9,157 nucleotides of DNA from an uncultured Ureaplasma sp. GTDB taxonomy: Bacteria; Bacillota_I; Bacilli_A; Mycoplasmatales; Mycoplasmoidaceae. The notes beneath the pieces were generated by a model. That model worked only from the letters and a program-made list of their open reading frames with translations, did no database searches and was not told the DNA's origin. The stretch lies in contig CAJUTA010000043.1 of the NCBI GenBank assembly GCA_910589685.1, forward strand, positions 1-9,157, in the 5' to 3' direction. Shown here piece after piece: positions 1-8,352 of the stretch (positions are counted from its first letter, which is position 1; every line of letters begins with the position of its first letter). The position numbers and the translations under genes are program-made.

Positions 1-1831
1 CTGCTTTAACTATCTCTTCGATATTCATTTTCTTTAAGTCAGATCCAAGAATAGTTTCTGATACTTCATCTAAAACATATCGACGATTTTTCTTTATTCT
101 ATCAGCAATAATTTTCTTATCAGTTGTGTTGAATGCTTTTGCAAGAACATCAACTTTGTAAATTTCACCTTTTAAAACTGATCCAAATTTTATTTTTAAA
201 TAGATGTCTTCAATATAATTAGGAAGAATTGTAGCAAGAATACTAATAACCAATGCTACTACTGTCATAATTCTTGGAATCAAGACACCATCAAGATAAT
301 TATTTACTGATGATGGTATTTGATACAACATAAATAAATTTGCAATTGGTTCAAAGAAAGTAATAAAAATTGATGGAGTCATAATGACAATTGCGCCAAT
401 AGCACATGGTATTAAGAATTTCTTTTTTTCAACATGAACAACTTTTGTTGTTCTATTTCTTAATGCACCAATAATAACTAATAAGATAAATGTGAAAACA
501 CCAACTGATGACCAAGTTCCCATTAAATCTGAGAAAGAATACATTTTAGAAATTTGAATTGAACCATATTGAGTTCCATAACCAGAAGTATCTAAATATC
601 CCAATGCTCCGATAATACAAAATAATAAAATTACAATAACGGATAATATAAATGAATATACAATACCAACAATTGGTTTATGACTATTTAATTTATTAAT
701 ATATTTTGAACTAAATGGTAATTCATTTTCTTGAATTAAATTTTCAATGAAACGTGGAGCTCATAATCCAAAACCATTAATAATACTTAATACACCGATT
801 CCAATAAGAATTTGGAACACACCATACATTCATGGAACTCCAGCCGATTTGAAAATTCATTGTAAACCATCTGGTCTTCCATTAGTTGAACCAAAAGACA
901 TTGCAATTGCTACTGATAAATAAATTACTGTAATCACTAGCAAACCAAAAACTAATGCTAATGGAGTTTTTTTAGGTTCTTTCATTTCTGATTGAATTCC
1001 AGCTACTACATAGAATCCATCATATGCAAAGAAAATTGCACCAGCTGCAATAAATAATCCAAATCCTGGAGATAAATTTGCAAAACTAAATATTTTATCA
1101 GAGCTTGCTGTTTCAATAGATGGTTTAATAAAACCAACAAAATCTGTTACTATTTGATCACTTCCAATTATTCCAGAGTTTACTCCTGCTTGTCCACCAG
1201 CAAGACCACCAACTTTTACTGATCCTCAAATTCCGAAAATTATTGCTAGTATTACTGGGATAATATTTATAACTGTAATGATGATGTTTTGAATATTCCC
1301 CAAACGTGACGATAAACCACAAGATATTAAAAAATAAAAAGTTACAGCAATTGTAGCAACCATGATTACTACTCAACCTCATGATTGTGTCATATTAGCT
1401 GATGTAGTAAATGCATTTATTCCATTTTGAATTGATTGAATGAAATAAAGTGGTAAATAAAAAAATGTCAATGGTATATATAGATAAACCATAAAGTTCT
1501 TACACGCTTTATAAATATATCTATTATTAAATGTTTGACACCAACCAATAATTGATAAATTGTCATTACGAGCGCTTGCAATTTCAATTAAAGCCATTGC
1601 CATAAAAATAATCGCAGCAATTGTTACTAGTCAACAAAATAAAGAAAAAAGTATTGACCCTTGTGAGTTTTGAAGAACTGTAGAAGATTTAAAAAAAATT
1701 CCTGCTCCCATAACTGCACCAATAACAATAAATATTGATGAAAAAAAAGTGATTTTCTTTTTTAATGGAGCATTAGCAAAGCTTTTTTCATGTTGTATTT
1801 TATCTTTAGTTAATACATTTTGATTCGACAT
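1..1831 (-). CDS. APC-family amino acid permease, 3' end beyond the window
   Basis: This is an integral membrane transporter of the amino acid-polyamine-organocation (APC) superfamily, probably importing or exchanging an amino acid; the substrate cannot be read from sequence. Read with UGA as Trp, the frame is open from the ATG at 1831 to the left edge (610 residues, no stop reached). The first hydrophobic helix (about residues 28-48) carries the APC hallmark GAGIFF (42-47). The loop motif EMKEPKKTP (282-290) matches the family's E-x-K-x-P-x-x-x-P type signature after a helix containing FFAYDGF. About twelve hydrophobic segments are visible up to about residue 537. A charged hydrophilic tail follows (538 to at least 610), longer than I expect for this family. 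Seven Trp are TGA (for example at 1631 and 1379) and two are TGG. The start is supported by an AAAAGGAG ribosome site 6 bases upstream. The gene follows uvrB and has its own likely promoter. Family assignment is firm, substrate unknown. Confidence 0.9.
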
Positions 1832-1837
1832 TTTTTT

Positions 1838-1845
1838 CTCCTTTT
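1838..1845 (-). promoter_or_regulatory. Shine-Dalgarno site of the permease gene
   Basis: The minus strand reads AAAAGGAG, followed by six A residues and then the ATG at 1831. It is the strongest ribosome binding site in the window and fixes the permease start. The strength fits a gene translated from its own leader rather than by coupling. Confidence 0.85.
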
Positions 1846-1852
1846 CTATAAA

Positions 1853-1931
1853 TTATTCAGATAAAAAATGGCTCGAAAAAGATAGTGTGCAAACACACAT
1901 ATATTTAATTATAACTAAAATAACTGAATAA
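1853..1931. repeat. Widely spaced 8-bp inverted repeat in the uvrB-permease gap
   Basis: The arms TTATTCAG (1853-1860) and CTGAATAA (1924-1931) are perfect inverted copies 63 bases apart. One arm lies in the promoter spacer and the other just upstream of the permease ribosome site. Only a transcript starting upstream of the predicted promoter (read-through from uvrB) would contain both arms and could fold them. An 8-bp match of this kind can arise by chance in AT-rich DNA. Confidence 0.3.
1885..1898 (-). terminator. Small hairpin followed by T-rich run (weak terminator or leader hairpin)
   Basis: The minus strand reads GTGTG-TTTG-CACAC, a 5-bp stem with a 4-base loop, followed by TATCTTTTT. 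It could be a weak intrinsic terminator for transcripts coming from uvrB. It also falls within the first bases of the leader predicted from the upstream promoter, so it could instead act as a 5' stem-loop of the permease mRNA. The stem is short, so the terminator reading is tentative. Confidence 0.3.
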
Positions 1932-1936
1932 ATCAA
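1908..1936 (-). promoter_or_regulatory. Likely sigma-70-type promoter for the permease
   Basis: On the minus strand a TTGATT (-35, 1931-1936) is separated by exactly 17 bases from a perfect TATAAT (-10, 1908-1913). Transcription would start near 1901, giving a leader of about 70 bases before the permease ATG. The promoter lies just downstream of the uvrB stop, so the permease can be expressed independently of the upstream genes. In such AT-rich DNA a -10 alone means little, but the perfect hexamer, the four-of-six -35 match and the ideal spacing together in the right intergenic place are good support. Confidence 0.65.
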
Positions 1937-1958
1937 ATCTACAACCTAATAAAAAGGA

Positions 1959-3929
1959 CTACTTTTTATCATTTTGTGCTTTGATTTCAAGAATTGCATC
2001 ACGATATTCTGCAGCAAGTTCATAGTTTCTTTCTTTAGCAGCAGAAAGCATTTTTTCATTCAAATCATGCAAAATTTTGTCAAGATCTTTAGTTTTTGAA
2101 TATGTTTTTTTAATTTCTGTTTCTATATGAGTAAACGTTGTTTGAATTGGTTTAATAATTGTTTTAGGAACAATATTATGTTCAACATTATATTTATATT
2201 GCAAAGAACGACGTCGATTTGTTTCATCGATTGATTTCTTCATTGCATCTGTCATTTCATCTGCATACATAATAACTCGACCATTTGCATTACGTGCGGC
2301 CCGTCCAATAATTTGAATTAAAGACTTTTCACTTCTAAAAAATCCTGGTTTATCAGCATCAAAAATTACAACAAGACTTACTTCTGGTACATCTAACCCT
2401 TCTCGCAATAGATTAATTCCAATGATTACATCATATAATCCACGCCGTAAATTGGCAATAACTTTTGATCTTTCTAAAGTCTTTAGTTCATTATGTAAGT
2501 ATGCACACTTTACGCCTTTTTGTTGCAAATAGTGGGTTAACTCTTCAGCCATTCTAATTGTCATGACTGTAATAAATGTCCGTTCATCATTCTTTTTTTG
2601 TTTTTCTAATTCAGACATTAAATCATCGATTTGATGTTTTATTGGTCTAACAAAAATTTGAGGATCCAATAAACCTGTTGGACGAACAATTTGTTCTGTA
2701 ATATTATTGTTACTATACTCAACTTCTCATTCATTAGGAGTGGCAGAAACAAAAAGAATTTTATTAGTTTTAGATAAAAACTCATCATATTGAAGTGGTC
2801 GATTTGCTAATGCACTAGGCAAACGAAAACCATAATCTACAAGTGTAGTTTTTCTTGATCTATCAGTATTATACATTCCTCTAATTTGTGGTAATGTTAT
2901 ATGAGATTCATCAACAATTAATAATCAATCTTTTTTATTATTAAAATAATCAAAAATGGTGAATGGAGTAGAATCAACACTTCTCAATTCAAGATGAGCG
3001 GAGTAATTTTCAATTCCAGCACAAAATCCAAATTCTTTGATTGCTTCAAGATCATAGTTTGTTCTTTGATCAATTCTTTGAGCCTCAAGAAGTCTATTTT
3101 CACGATTGAAATATTTTACTCTTTCTTTTAGTTCATCTCTTATTCTTTGTAAACCAATTTCTAATTTGTCATTATCTGTAATATATTCATCTGCTGCTGT
3201 AATATTAAATTTTTGATAATTTTGAATTTTTTTATGTGTTACAGAATCTACTAATTCAAGTGATTCAATTATGTCATCAAACATACTTATGCGCAAGAAA
3301 TTTTTGTTTGTATAACCAAATGCAACTTCAATAACATCACCTTTTGCACGAAAATTTTTGGGTGCTAAATCAACTTGATTTCTTTGATAATTTAGTTTTA
3401 CTAATCCTGAAAAAATATCTTTCATGCTAATTTTTTGATTAACTTCTAAAGACATAACATATTTTTCAAAACTTTCGGGAGGAACTGAAGCATAGATTGC
3501 TGCAACACTAGCAACTACAATAACATCATCATAATTAAATAATGATGTTAAAGTTGATAAACGCATCATTTCTATTTCTGCATTAACACGTGAATCTTTT
3601 TCTATATATGAATCGGTTGATGGCAAATATGCTTCTGGTTGGTAATAATCAAAGTAAGAAACAAAATATTCAACATGGTTATTTGGAAACATATCTTTAA
3701 TTTCCAAATACAATTGAGCAGCCAATGTTTTGTTATGAACTAAGATTAATGTCTTTTTTTGTAAATTGTTAATAATGTTTGCAAATGTAAAGGTTTTTCC
3801 AGTTCCAGTGGCACCAAGTAAAACTTGATGTTTTTCTCCATTTAAATATTTTTCTGTCAAATCTTTAATTGCTGTTACTTGATCACCACAAGGTTCATAT
3901 TGCTTATGTAAATTAAAAATCTTTCCCAT
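1959..3929 (-). CDS. uvrB: Excinuclease ABC subunit B (UvrB)
   Basis: UvrB is the damage-verifying helicase-like ATPase of nucleotide excision repair. It receives damaged DNA from UvrA and forms the pre-incision complex with UvrC. With UGA as Trp the gene encodes 656 residues, normal for the family. Walker A is GATGTGKT (39-46). The DNA-clamping beta-hairpin region contains YFDYYQPEAYLP (92-103) and SYIEKD. DESH (Walker B, 340-343), SATPNEWE (near 401), GINLLREGLDVPE (504-516) and QIIGRAARN (539-547) are the helicase motifs. The last ~37 residues form the UVR domain that contacts UvrC. The two Trp, W335 (TGA at 2925-2927) and W401 (TGA at 2727-2729), sit in conserved motifs and are not stops. 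The ATG lies 2 bases after the secA stop and has no recognisable Shine-Dalgarno site, suggesting translational coupling. The gene ends with TAG. Confidence 0.97.
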
Positions 3930-3931
3930 AA

Positions 3932-6490
3932 TTATTTATTTGAAATTAAAAGTTCAGAATCGAAAACATCTTCAATATTTTTTCATTCATTTGATTTTAT
4001 TTTATCATTTGACAATAATTGTCAAATTTCATGCTTATCGTCATTAGTAAAAATTTGATTAGCAAAAGTTTCTCTAATTTTTGGATCATCTAATTTTTGG
4101 ATTTCATCATTATTATCTGATGTTGAATCTACAACATTTTTAAATTGGAATAATAAATTAATTATTTCAGTAATTGATTTACTAGCAACTGTATGTTTTA
4201 ATTCTGCAAATAATTTATCAACTTCATCAATATAAATATTAAGTGGAGATTTTTGTTCATATGCACGCAAGTTAACTGATTCACGAACTTTTCCAACAAC
4301 ATCTAAATGACGCGTTCATGCATTATCAATGTTATCTAAAATTATTTGTCGAGCAAATTGATTGAAGTATTCAACTGAAACTATTTCAACTTCATCAGAT
4401 ATTAATTTTTTAATTTTTTCAAAAATAAAATTAATCATATCTTCTTTGTTTAAAGTTATTAAATCTTTTTCTTCAATAACAACTTTTTTAAAGAATAAAT
4501 TATTAATTTCATTTGTTAATGGACCCAAATTAAATGTGTCTGTGTTAATTTCATTATGATTATTTTCCACAATTTCAGTAACTAATGATTTTGACATTGT
4601 TTGTATTAGTGGTAACAAATTTTTTGATAGTAAAATTTTATCTCTTTGTTTATAAATTAATTCACGTTGAGAACTTAAAACCGAATCATAATCAATTAGA
4701 TTTTTTCGTGTATCAAAATTTAAACCTTCTACTCTTTTTTGAGTTGTATTTAATAAACTAGAGAAAAATTTCAAATCAATGTATGCATCATCAATTTTTT
4801 GATTAGCTTTTTGATAACGATCACCGGCAAAACGTTTAAATAAGCTATCTTGCATACTAATAAAAAAGCGAGATTCGCCAGGATCACCTTGTCGACCAGC
4901 TCGACCACGTAATTGATTATCAATTCGACGAGATTCATTACGTTCAGTTCCAATAACATATAATCCGCCAAGGGCACGGACTTCATCATTAATTTTAATA
5001 TCTGTACCACGACCGGCCATATATGTGGCAATAGTTACTTGATTTTTTTCTCCAGCATGTTTGATGATTTCAGCTTCACTTGCATGATTTTTAGCATTTA
5101 AAAGTTGATGGGGAATTCCAACACGTTGCAATAATAGATGAAGAACTTCTGATTCTTCAACAGCGGCTGTTCCAATTAGAATTGGTTGGCCTGTCTTGTG
5201 ACGCTTAATGATTTCAGCTACAATAAATTTTCATTTTGTTTTTTTGTCACCAAAAATATAATCAGATTCATCAATTCTTTGAATAGGTTTATTTGTAGGA
5301 ATTCGAACTACAACCATATTATAAATATTTAATAATTCTTCACTTTCTGTTGCTGCTGTTCCTGAAACACCAGATAAACGAGTATATAAGCGGAATAATG
5401 ATTGATATGTGATTGTAGCTACAGTAAAGTTTTCTGGTTGAATTGGAACAAATTCTTTTGCTTGAAGTGCTTGTTGCAGACCAGCACTATAACTACGACC
5501 TTCCATAATACGACCAGTAAATTGGTCTACAAGCATGATTTCATCATCACCTTTTGTATTTTTACGAACAATATATTCTTTACCATTTGAGAATAAAAAT
5601 ACAGCTTTTAAAGCATTTAAAATTTTATGCAATAAATCACTATTTTCTAAATCATAAATATTTTTTATATTGAAATATTCTTGTGCTTTTTCAGCTCCAG
5701 AATCTGATAAAGTAACAGAATAAGATTCTTCATCTGTTATATAATCGTGATTTTGCAATGTCTTAACAAAACTATCAACTTTAATGTAATCACTAACATT
5801 CGAAGATGGAGAACCCGAAATAATTAATGGAGTTCGAGCTTCATCAATTAAAATTGAGTCAGCTTCATCAACAATTGCAAAATTTAAACCACGTTGAACT
5901 TTTTCTTCATATCTATGAACCATGTTATCACGCAAATAGTCAAATCCCAATTCTGAATTTGAACAATAAGTAATGTGACAATTATAATTGTTGCGCTTTT
6001 CATTTGCATTCATTGCAGCTTTGATATAACCAACTTGTAAACCTAATAAATTAAGTACACTTGCTGAAAATTGTGCATCACGTTCAACTAAGTATTCATT
6101 AACTGATACAATGTGAACTCCTTTTTCTGTTAATGATGCAACAAACGATGCAAGAACTAAAGTTAAAGTTTTACCTTCACCAGTCATCATTTCTGCAAAA
6201 TCACCAAAATATACAATAATTGCACCAATTAATTGAACACGGTATGCTCGCATATTGTGAACTTGACTAAAGGCTTCACGAATAATACATAATGCATCAA
6301 TTAAAACATCATCCAATGTATATTTGTCTGTTTTTAATTTATTAATCAAAATTGCAGTTTTATCACGCAATTCCTCTATGCTATATACTTTGAATTCATC
6401 TTCACGAGATAAAACTTTATCAGCAATTGCTGATGCTTTTTTTAAGATTCTAGATTCTGGTGTTACTTTGTTAAATAAATTAAAACGCAT
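3932..6490 (-). CDS. secA: Preprotein translocase ATPase SecA
   Basis: SecA is the motor ATPase that drives unfolded preproteins through the SecYEG channel in the membrane. The gene encodes 852 residues when UGA is read as Trp (TGA at 5231, 4316, 4022 and 3983); no TGG Trp codon was seen. Visible features in order: QLIGAIIVYFGDFAEM leading to Walker A MTGEGKT (102-108), the DEAD box IVDEAD (206-211) followed by SILIDEARTPLIISG, the preprotein cross-linking region (about 220-360), the second nucleotide-binding fold with MAGRGTD (491-497) and RGRAGRQGDPG (528-538), and the helical scaffold motif W-T-R-H-L-D (W725) with LRAYEQKSPL. The tail ends in a hydrophilic stretch without the Cys-rich zinc/SecB-binding motif of many bacterial SecAs, which is plausible in a cell that may lack SecB. 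The ATG overlaps the stop of the upstream ABC ATPase gene (TAATG) and has a GAGG site 6 bases upstream. Confidence 0.97.
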
Positions 6491-7518
6491 TAACTACCTC
6501 ATGATAATTCATCAACTGATTTTGGATTTTTATTTCTTTCAATTGAAGCTATGGCACCGGATTTAAATTTGATCACCAAATTTCCCAATGAAGCAAAAAT
6601 TGGGTTATGAGTAACTATAATAACTGTTGTTTGATATTTTTTGTTAATATTAACAAATTCATTGATAACCATTTTACTCATATCTTCATCAATTGCACCA
6701 GTTGGTTCATCACCAAATAGAATTGTTGGATTTTTAGCAAAAGCGCGAGCAATTGAGACACGTTGTTGTTGACCACCGGATAATTGATGTGGGAATTTAT
6801 CTTTATGTTGCCACATATCAAAACTTTTTAGAACTTCTTCTAAATTTAAACGTTTTGATTTATCTTCTTGTAAATCAGATCCTACTTCAACATTTTCTTT
6901 AACAGTTAAATTTGGTAACAATCCATATTGTTGGAAAACATAACCAACATTTTTCTTTCTAAATTTTGTTAATTCAGAATCTTTTAAATTAATTAAATTT
7001 GTACCACAAACATTTGTTGTACCAGACGAAGCACGATCCAATCCAGAGATAATATTCATTAATGTTGTCTTGCCAGATCCAGATGGACCTAAAATAATAA
7101 CAAAATCACCTTTTTTGATTTCTAAATTAATATCATTTAAAATTTTGTTAACAATATATCCATTTGTAAAATATTTGCAAACATCTTTAAGTTCAATAAT
7201 ATTTTCAGGATTTTTAAATTCAATGTTTTTAGGACCATTATGAGGTTTATTTAGTTTATTAATCTGTTTTATTTTTTCTTTGACTTTTTTTCTATCAGCA
7301 CGAGACAAAGATTTAAATTGTTTTATTTCTTTTAAATGTTCTTGTAACTTATTTGGATTTTTCTTTTTATTGTTTTCTTCTTTAGCGACATTTTCTTTTT
7401 TATCAAAATTAACTTCTTGATTTATTTTTTTAGAAGATTCTTTTTTATTAGAAGAAATAACAACTTTAGATTTTGTTATTTTCTTTGTTTTAGGAGTGTT
7501 ATTTTCAAGTTTTTTCAT
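6490..7518 (-). CDS. ABC transporter ATP-binding protein (LolD/MacB/FtsE-like) with Lys-rich N-terminal extension
   Basis: This is a cytoplasmic ATPase subunit of an ABC transporter, closest by motif pattern to the LolD/MacB/FtsE group that works with FtsX-like permeases; the partner and substrate are unknown. It encodes 342 residues from the ATG at 7518. Residues 1 to about 105 are very rich in Lys, Asn, Glu and Ser and show no domain I recognise. The ATPase domain follows: Walker A GPSGSGKT (144-151), Q-loop VFQQYGLLPNLTVKENV, signature LSGGQQQR (246-253), Walker B ILFGDEP (266-272), D-loop region and H-loop IIVTHNP (His 304). All catalytic motifs are intact. The C-terminus reads E-L-S-W-G-S, with W as TGA at 6499-6501, then TAA at 6490-6492 overlapping the secA ATG. 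A TTG two codons upstream (7524) is less likely: the AAAAGG ribosome site is 8 bases from the ATG but only 2 from the TTG. No permease gene is adjacent. Confidence 0.9.
6497..6500 (-). promoter_or_regulatory. Shine-Dalgarno site of secA inside the ABC ATPase gene
   Basis: The minus strand reads GAGG, then six bases, then ATG at 6490. The site lies within the last codons of the upstream ATPase gene, whose TAA overlaps the secA ATG by one base. This arrangement favours coupled translation or reinitiation by terminating ribosomes. Confidence 0.6.
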
Positions 7519-7526
7519 AATCAATA

Positions 7527-7532
7527 CCTTTT
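7527..7532 (-). promoter_or_regulatory. Shine-Dalgarno site of the ABC ATPase gene
   Basis: The minus strand reads AAAAGG, then eight bases, then the ATG at 7518. The spacing supports ATG 7518 over the TTG at 7524, which would be only two bases away. Confidence 0.6.
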
Positions 7533-7541
7533 ATAACAAAC

Positions 7542-7564
7542 AAAATAATATATCCTATTATTTT
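7542..7564. repeat. Perfect 9-bp inverted repeat between tatD and the ABC ATPase gene
   Basis: The arms AAAATAATA (7542-7550) and TATTATTTT (7556-7564) are perfect inverted copies around the 5-base loop TATCC. The structure fills half of the only real gap (44 bases) inside the five-gene cluster and overlaps the tatD stop codon by two bases. Its stem is entirely A-T, so the hairpin is weak, and no clean T run follows. It could modulate expression between tatD and the ATPase gene, or be a chance product of base composition. Confidence 0.4.
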
Positions 7565-8351
7565 AGCATTTTAGTTTAAATACACTATAAACATTATTAA
7601 TTAAATTTGAATTTAATTCATCCAAAGATAAATCAAATAAATTTGCTAAAAATTCATTAACAATAATTACATAGTGAGGATAGTTTGTTTTTCCACGGTA
7701 TGGCGTTGGTGTTAGCCAAGGCGCATCTGTCTCTGTCAATAATTTATTTAGTGGTATTTTTTTAATTGTTTCACGTAATTCATTGTTTGCTTTAAATGTT
7801 GCTGCACCACCAACAGAGTAATAACAATTTAATTTTAAATACTTTTCTAATTCATTGGAATTAGCAGAAAAACAATGGACAATAAATTTTAAATTTGTGT
7901 GCTTATATTTGGATATTATTTCAATTGCATCTAAATGTGCATCACGAATATGCATCATCACAGGCAAATCTAATTTAAGAGCCAATTCAATTTGAGCAAT
8001 AAATAATTCTTTTTGTATTTTTTTTATTTCACCTGTAGATTCATAATAATAATCTAAACCACATTCACCAATAGAAATTATTTTGTCTTTATTTAATAAA
8101 TATAATTTTTCTAATTTTTCAATTTGATCATTTATATCAATTTTATATTTTGCATTTTCAGGATGAATACCAATGCTTGCAAAACTAAATTGATTTTTTT
8201 TAGCATGCTCAATGGCTAATTCACTAGAAACTAAATCACATCCAACAATATTCATACCTAAGTTATTTTCCAAATTAGTTGCAAAAATAGTATCTAATTC
8301 ATTAGATAATGGTTCGTAATTTGTATGAGTGTGGCAATCAAAATATTTCAT
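7563..8351 (-). CDS. tatD: TatD-family metal-dependent DNase/hydrolase
   Basis: TatD proteins are TIM-barrel hydrolases of the amidohydrolase superfamily with DNase (3'-5' exonuclease) activity, linked in other organisms to DNA repair and degradation. This one has 262 residues, the family's usual length. All metal ligands are visible: H-T-H near the N-terminus (H7, H9), GECGLDYYY (E96), MHIRD (H134), VHCFSA (H159) and TETDAPWLTP (D209), followed by PYRGKTNYP. Its single Trp is TGG. The ATG lies one base after the mnmE stop (TAATATG), with an AGGA site within the last mnmE codons 7 bases upstream, so it is probably translated in step with mnmE. The gene symbol reflects the family; mycoplasmas usually carry one or two members and the precise paralogue (TatD, YcfH or YabD-like) cannot be decided here. 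Confidence 0.93.
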   Translation of the reverse strand: MKYFDCHTHTNYEPLSNELDTIFATNLENNLGMNIVGCDLVSSELAIEHAKKNQFSFASIGIHPENAKYKIDINDQIEKLEKLYLLNKDKIISIGECGLDYYYESTGEIKKIQKELFIAQIELALKLDLPVMMHIRDAHLDAIEIISKYKHTNLKFIVHCFSANSNELEKYLKLNCYYSVGGAATFKANNELRETIKKIPLNKLLTETDAPWLTPTPYRGKTNYPHYVIIVNEFLANLFDLSLDELNSNLINNVYSVFKLKC

Positions 8352-8352
8352 A

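Larger units (their letters stand above)
1832..1958. other. Intergenic region between uvrB and the permease gene
   Basis: This is the only sizeable non-coding stretch (127 bases). It holds the permease promoter, a small hairpin, half-sites of an inverted repeat and the permease ribosome site. I see no tRNA, no riboswitch fold I recognise and no small open frame with a ribosome site. Confidence 0.8.

Noticed and set aside
1158..1382. Minus-strand 74-codon open frame within the permease gene
   Set aside because: It is out of frame with the continuous APC permease translation, which has the family motifs and hydrophobic helices on both sides.
1940..1961. Terminator immediately after the uvrB stop
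   Set aside because: Only a 3-bp CCT/AGG pairing is visible, and it is not followed by a T run; too weak to call.
1959..2924. Possible split or pseudogenised uvrB, because the frame is interrupted at 2925 and 2727
   Set aside because: Both interruptions are TGA at conserved Trp positions and the reading frame does not shift; with UGA as Trp the protein is full length.
4362..4559. Plus-strand open frame opposite secA
   Set aside because: It is antisense to a conserved coding region, has no ribosome site or recognisable family and an AT-rich, low-complexity product. The same applies to plus-strand frames at 5402-5590, 6324-6566, 8459-8785 and 8942-9133.
4771..5031. Minus-strand 86-codon open frame within secA
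   Set aside because: It is in another frame across the conserved MAGRGTD and RGRAGRQGD motifs of secA, so it is a shadow.
3932..5233. Possible truncated secA or separate small secA-like genes
   Set aside because: The pieces are in one frame, separated only by TGA codons at Trp sites, and all SecA motifs are present in order; it is one intact gene.
7522..7524. TTG as the start of the ABC ATPase
   Set aside because: It is only two bases from the AAAAGG ribosome site, whereas the ATG at 7518 has normal spacing.
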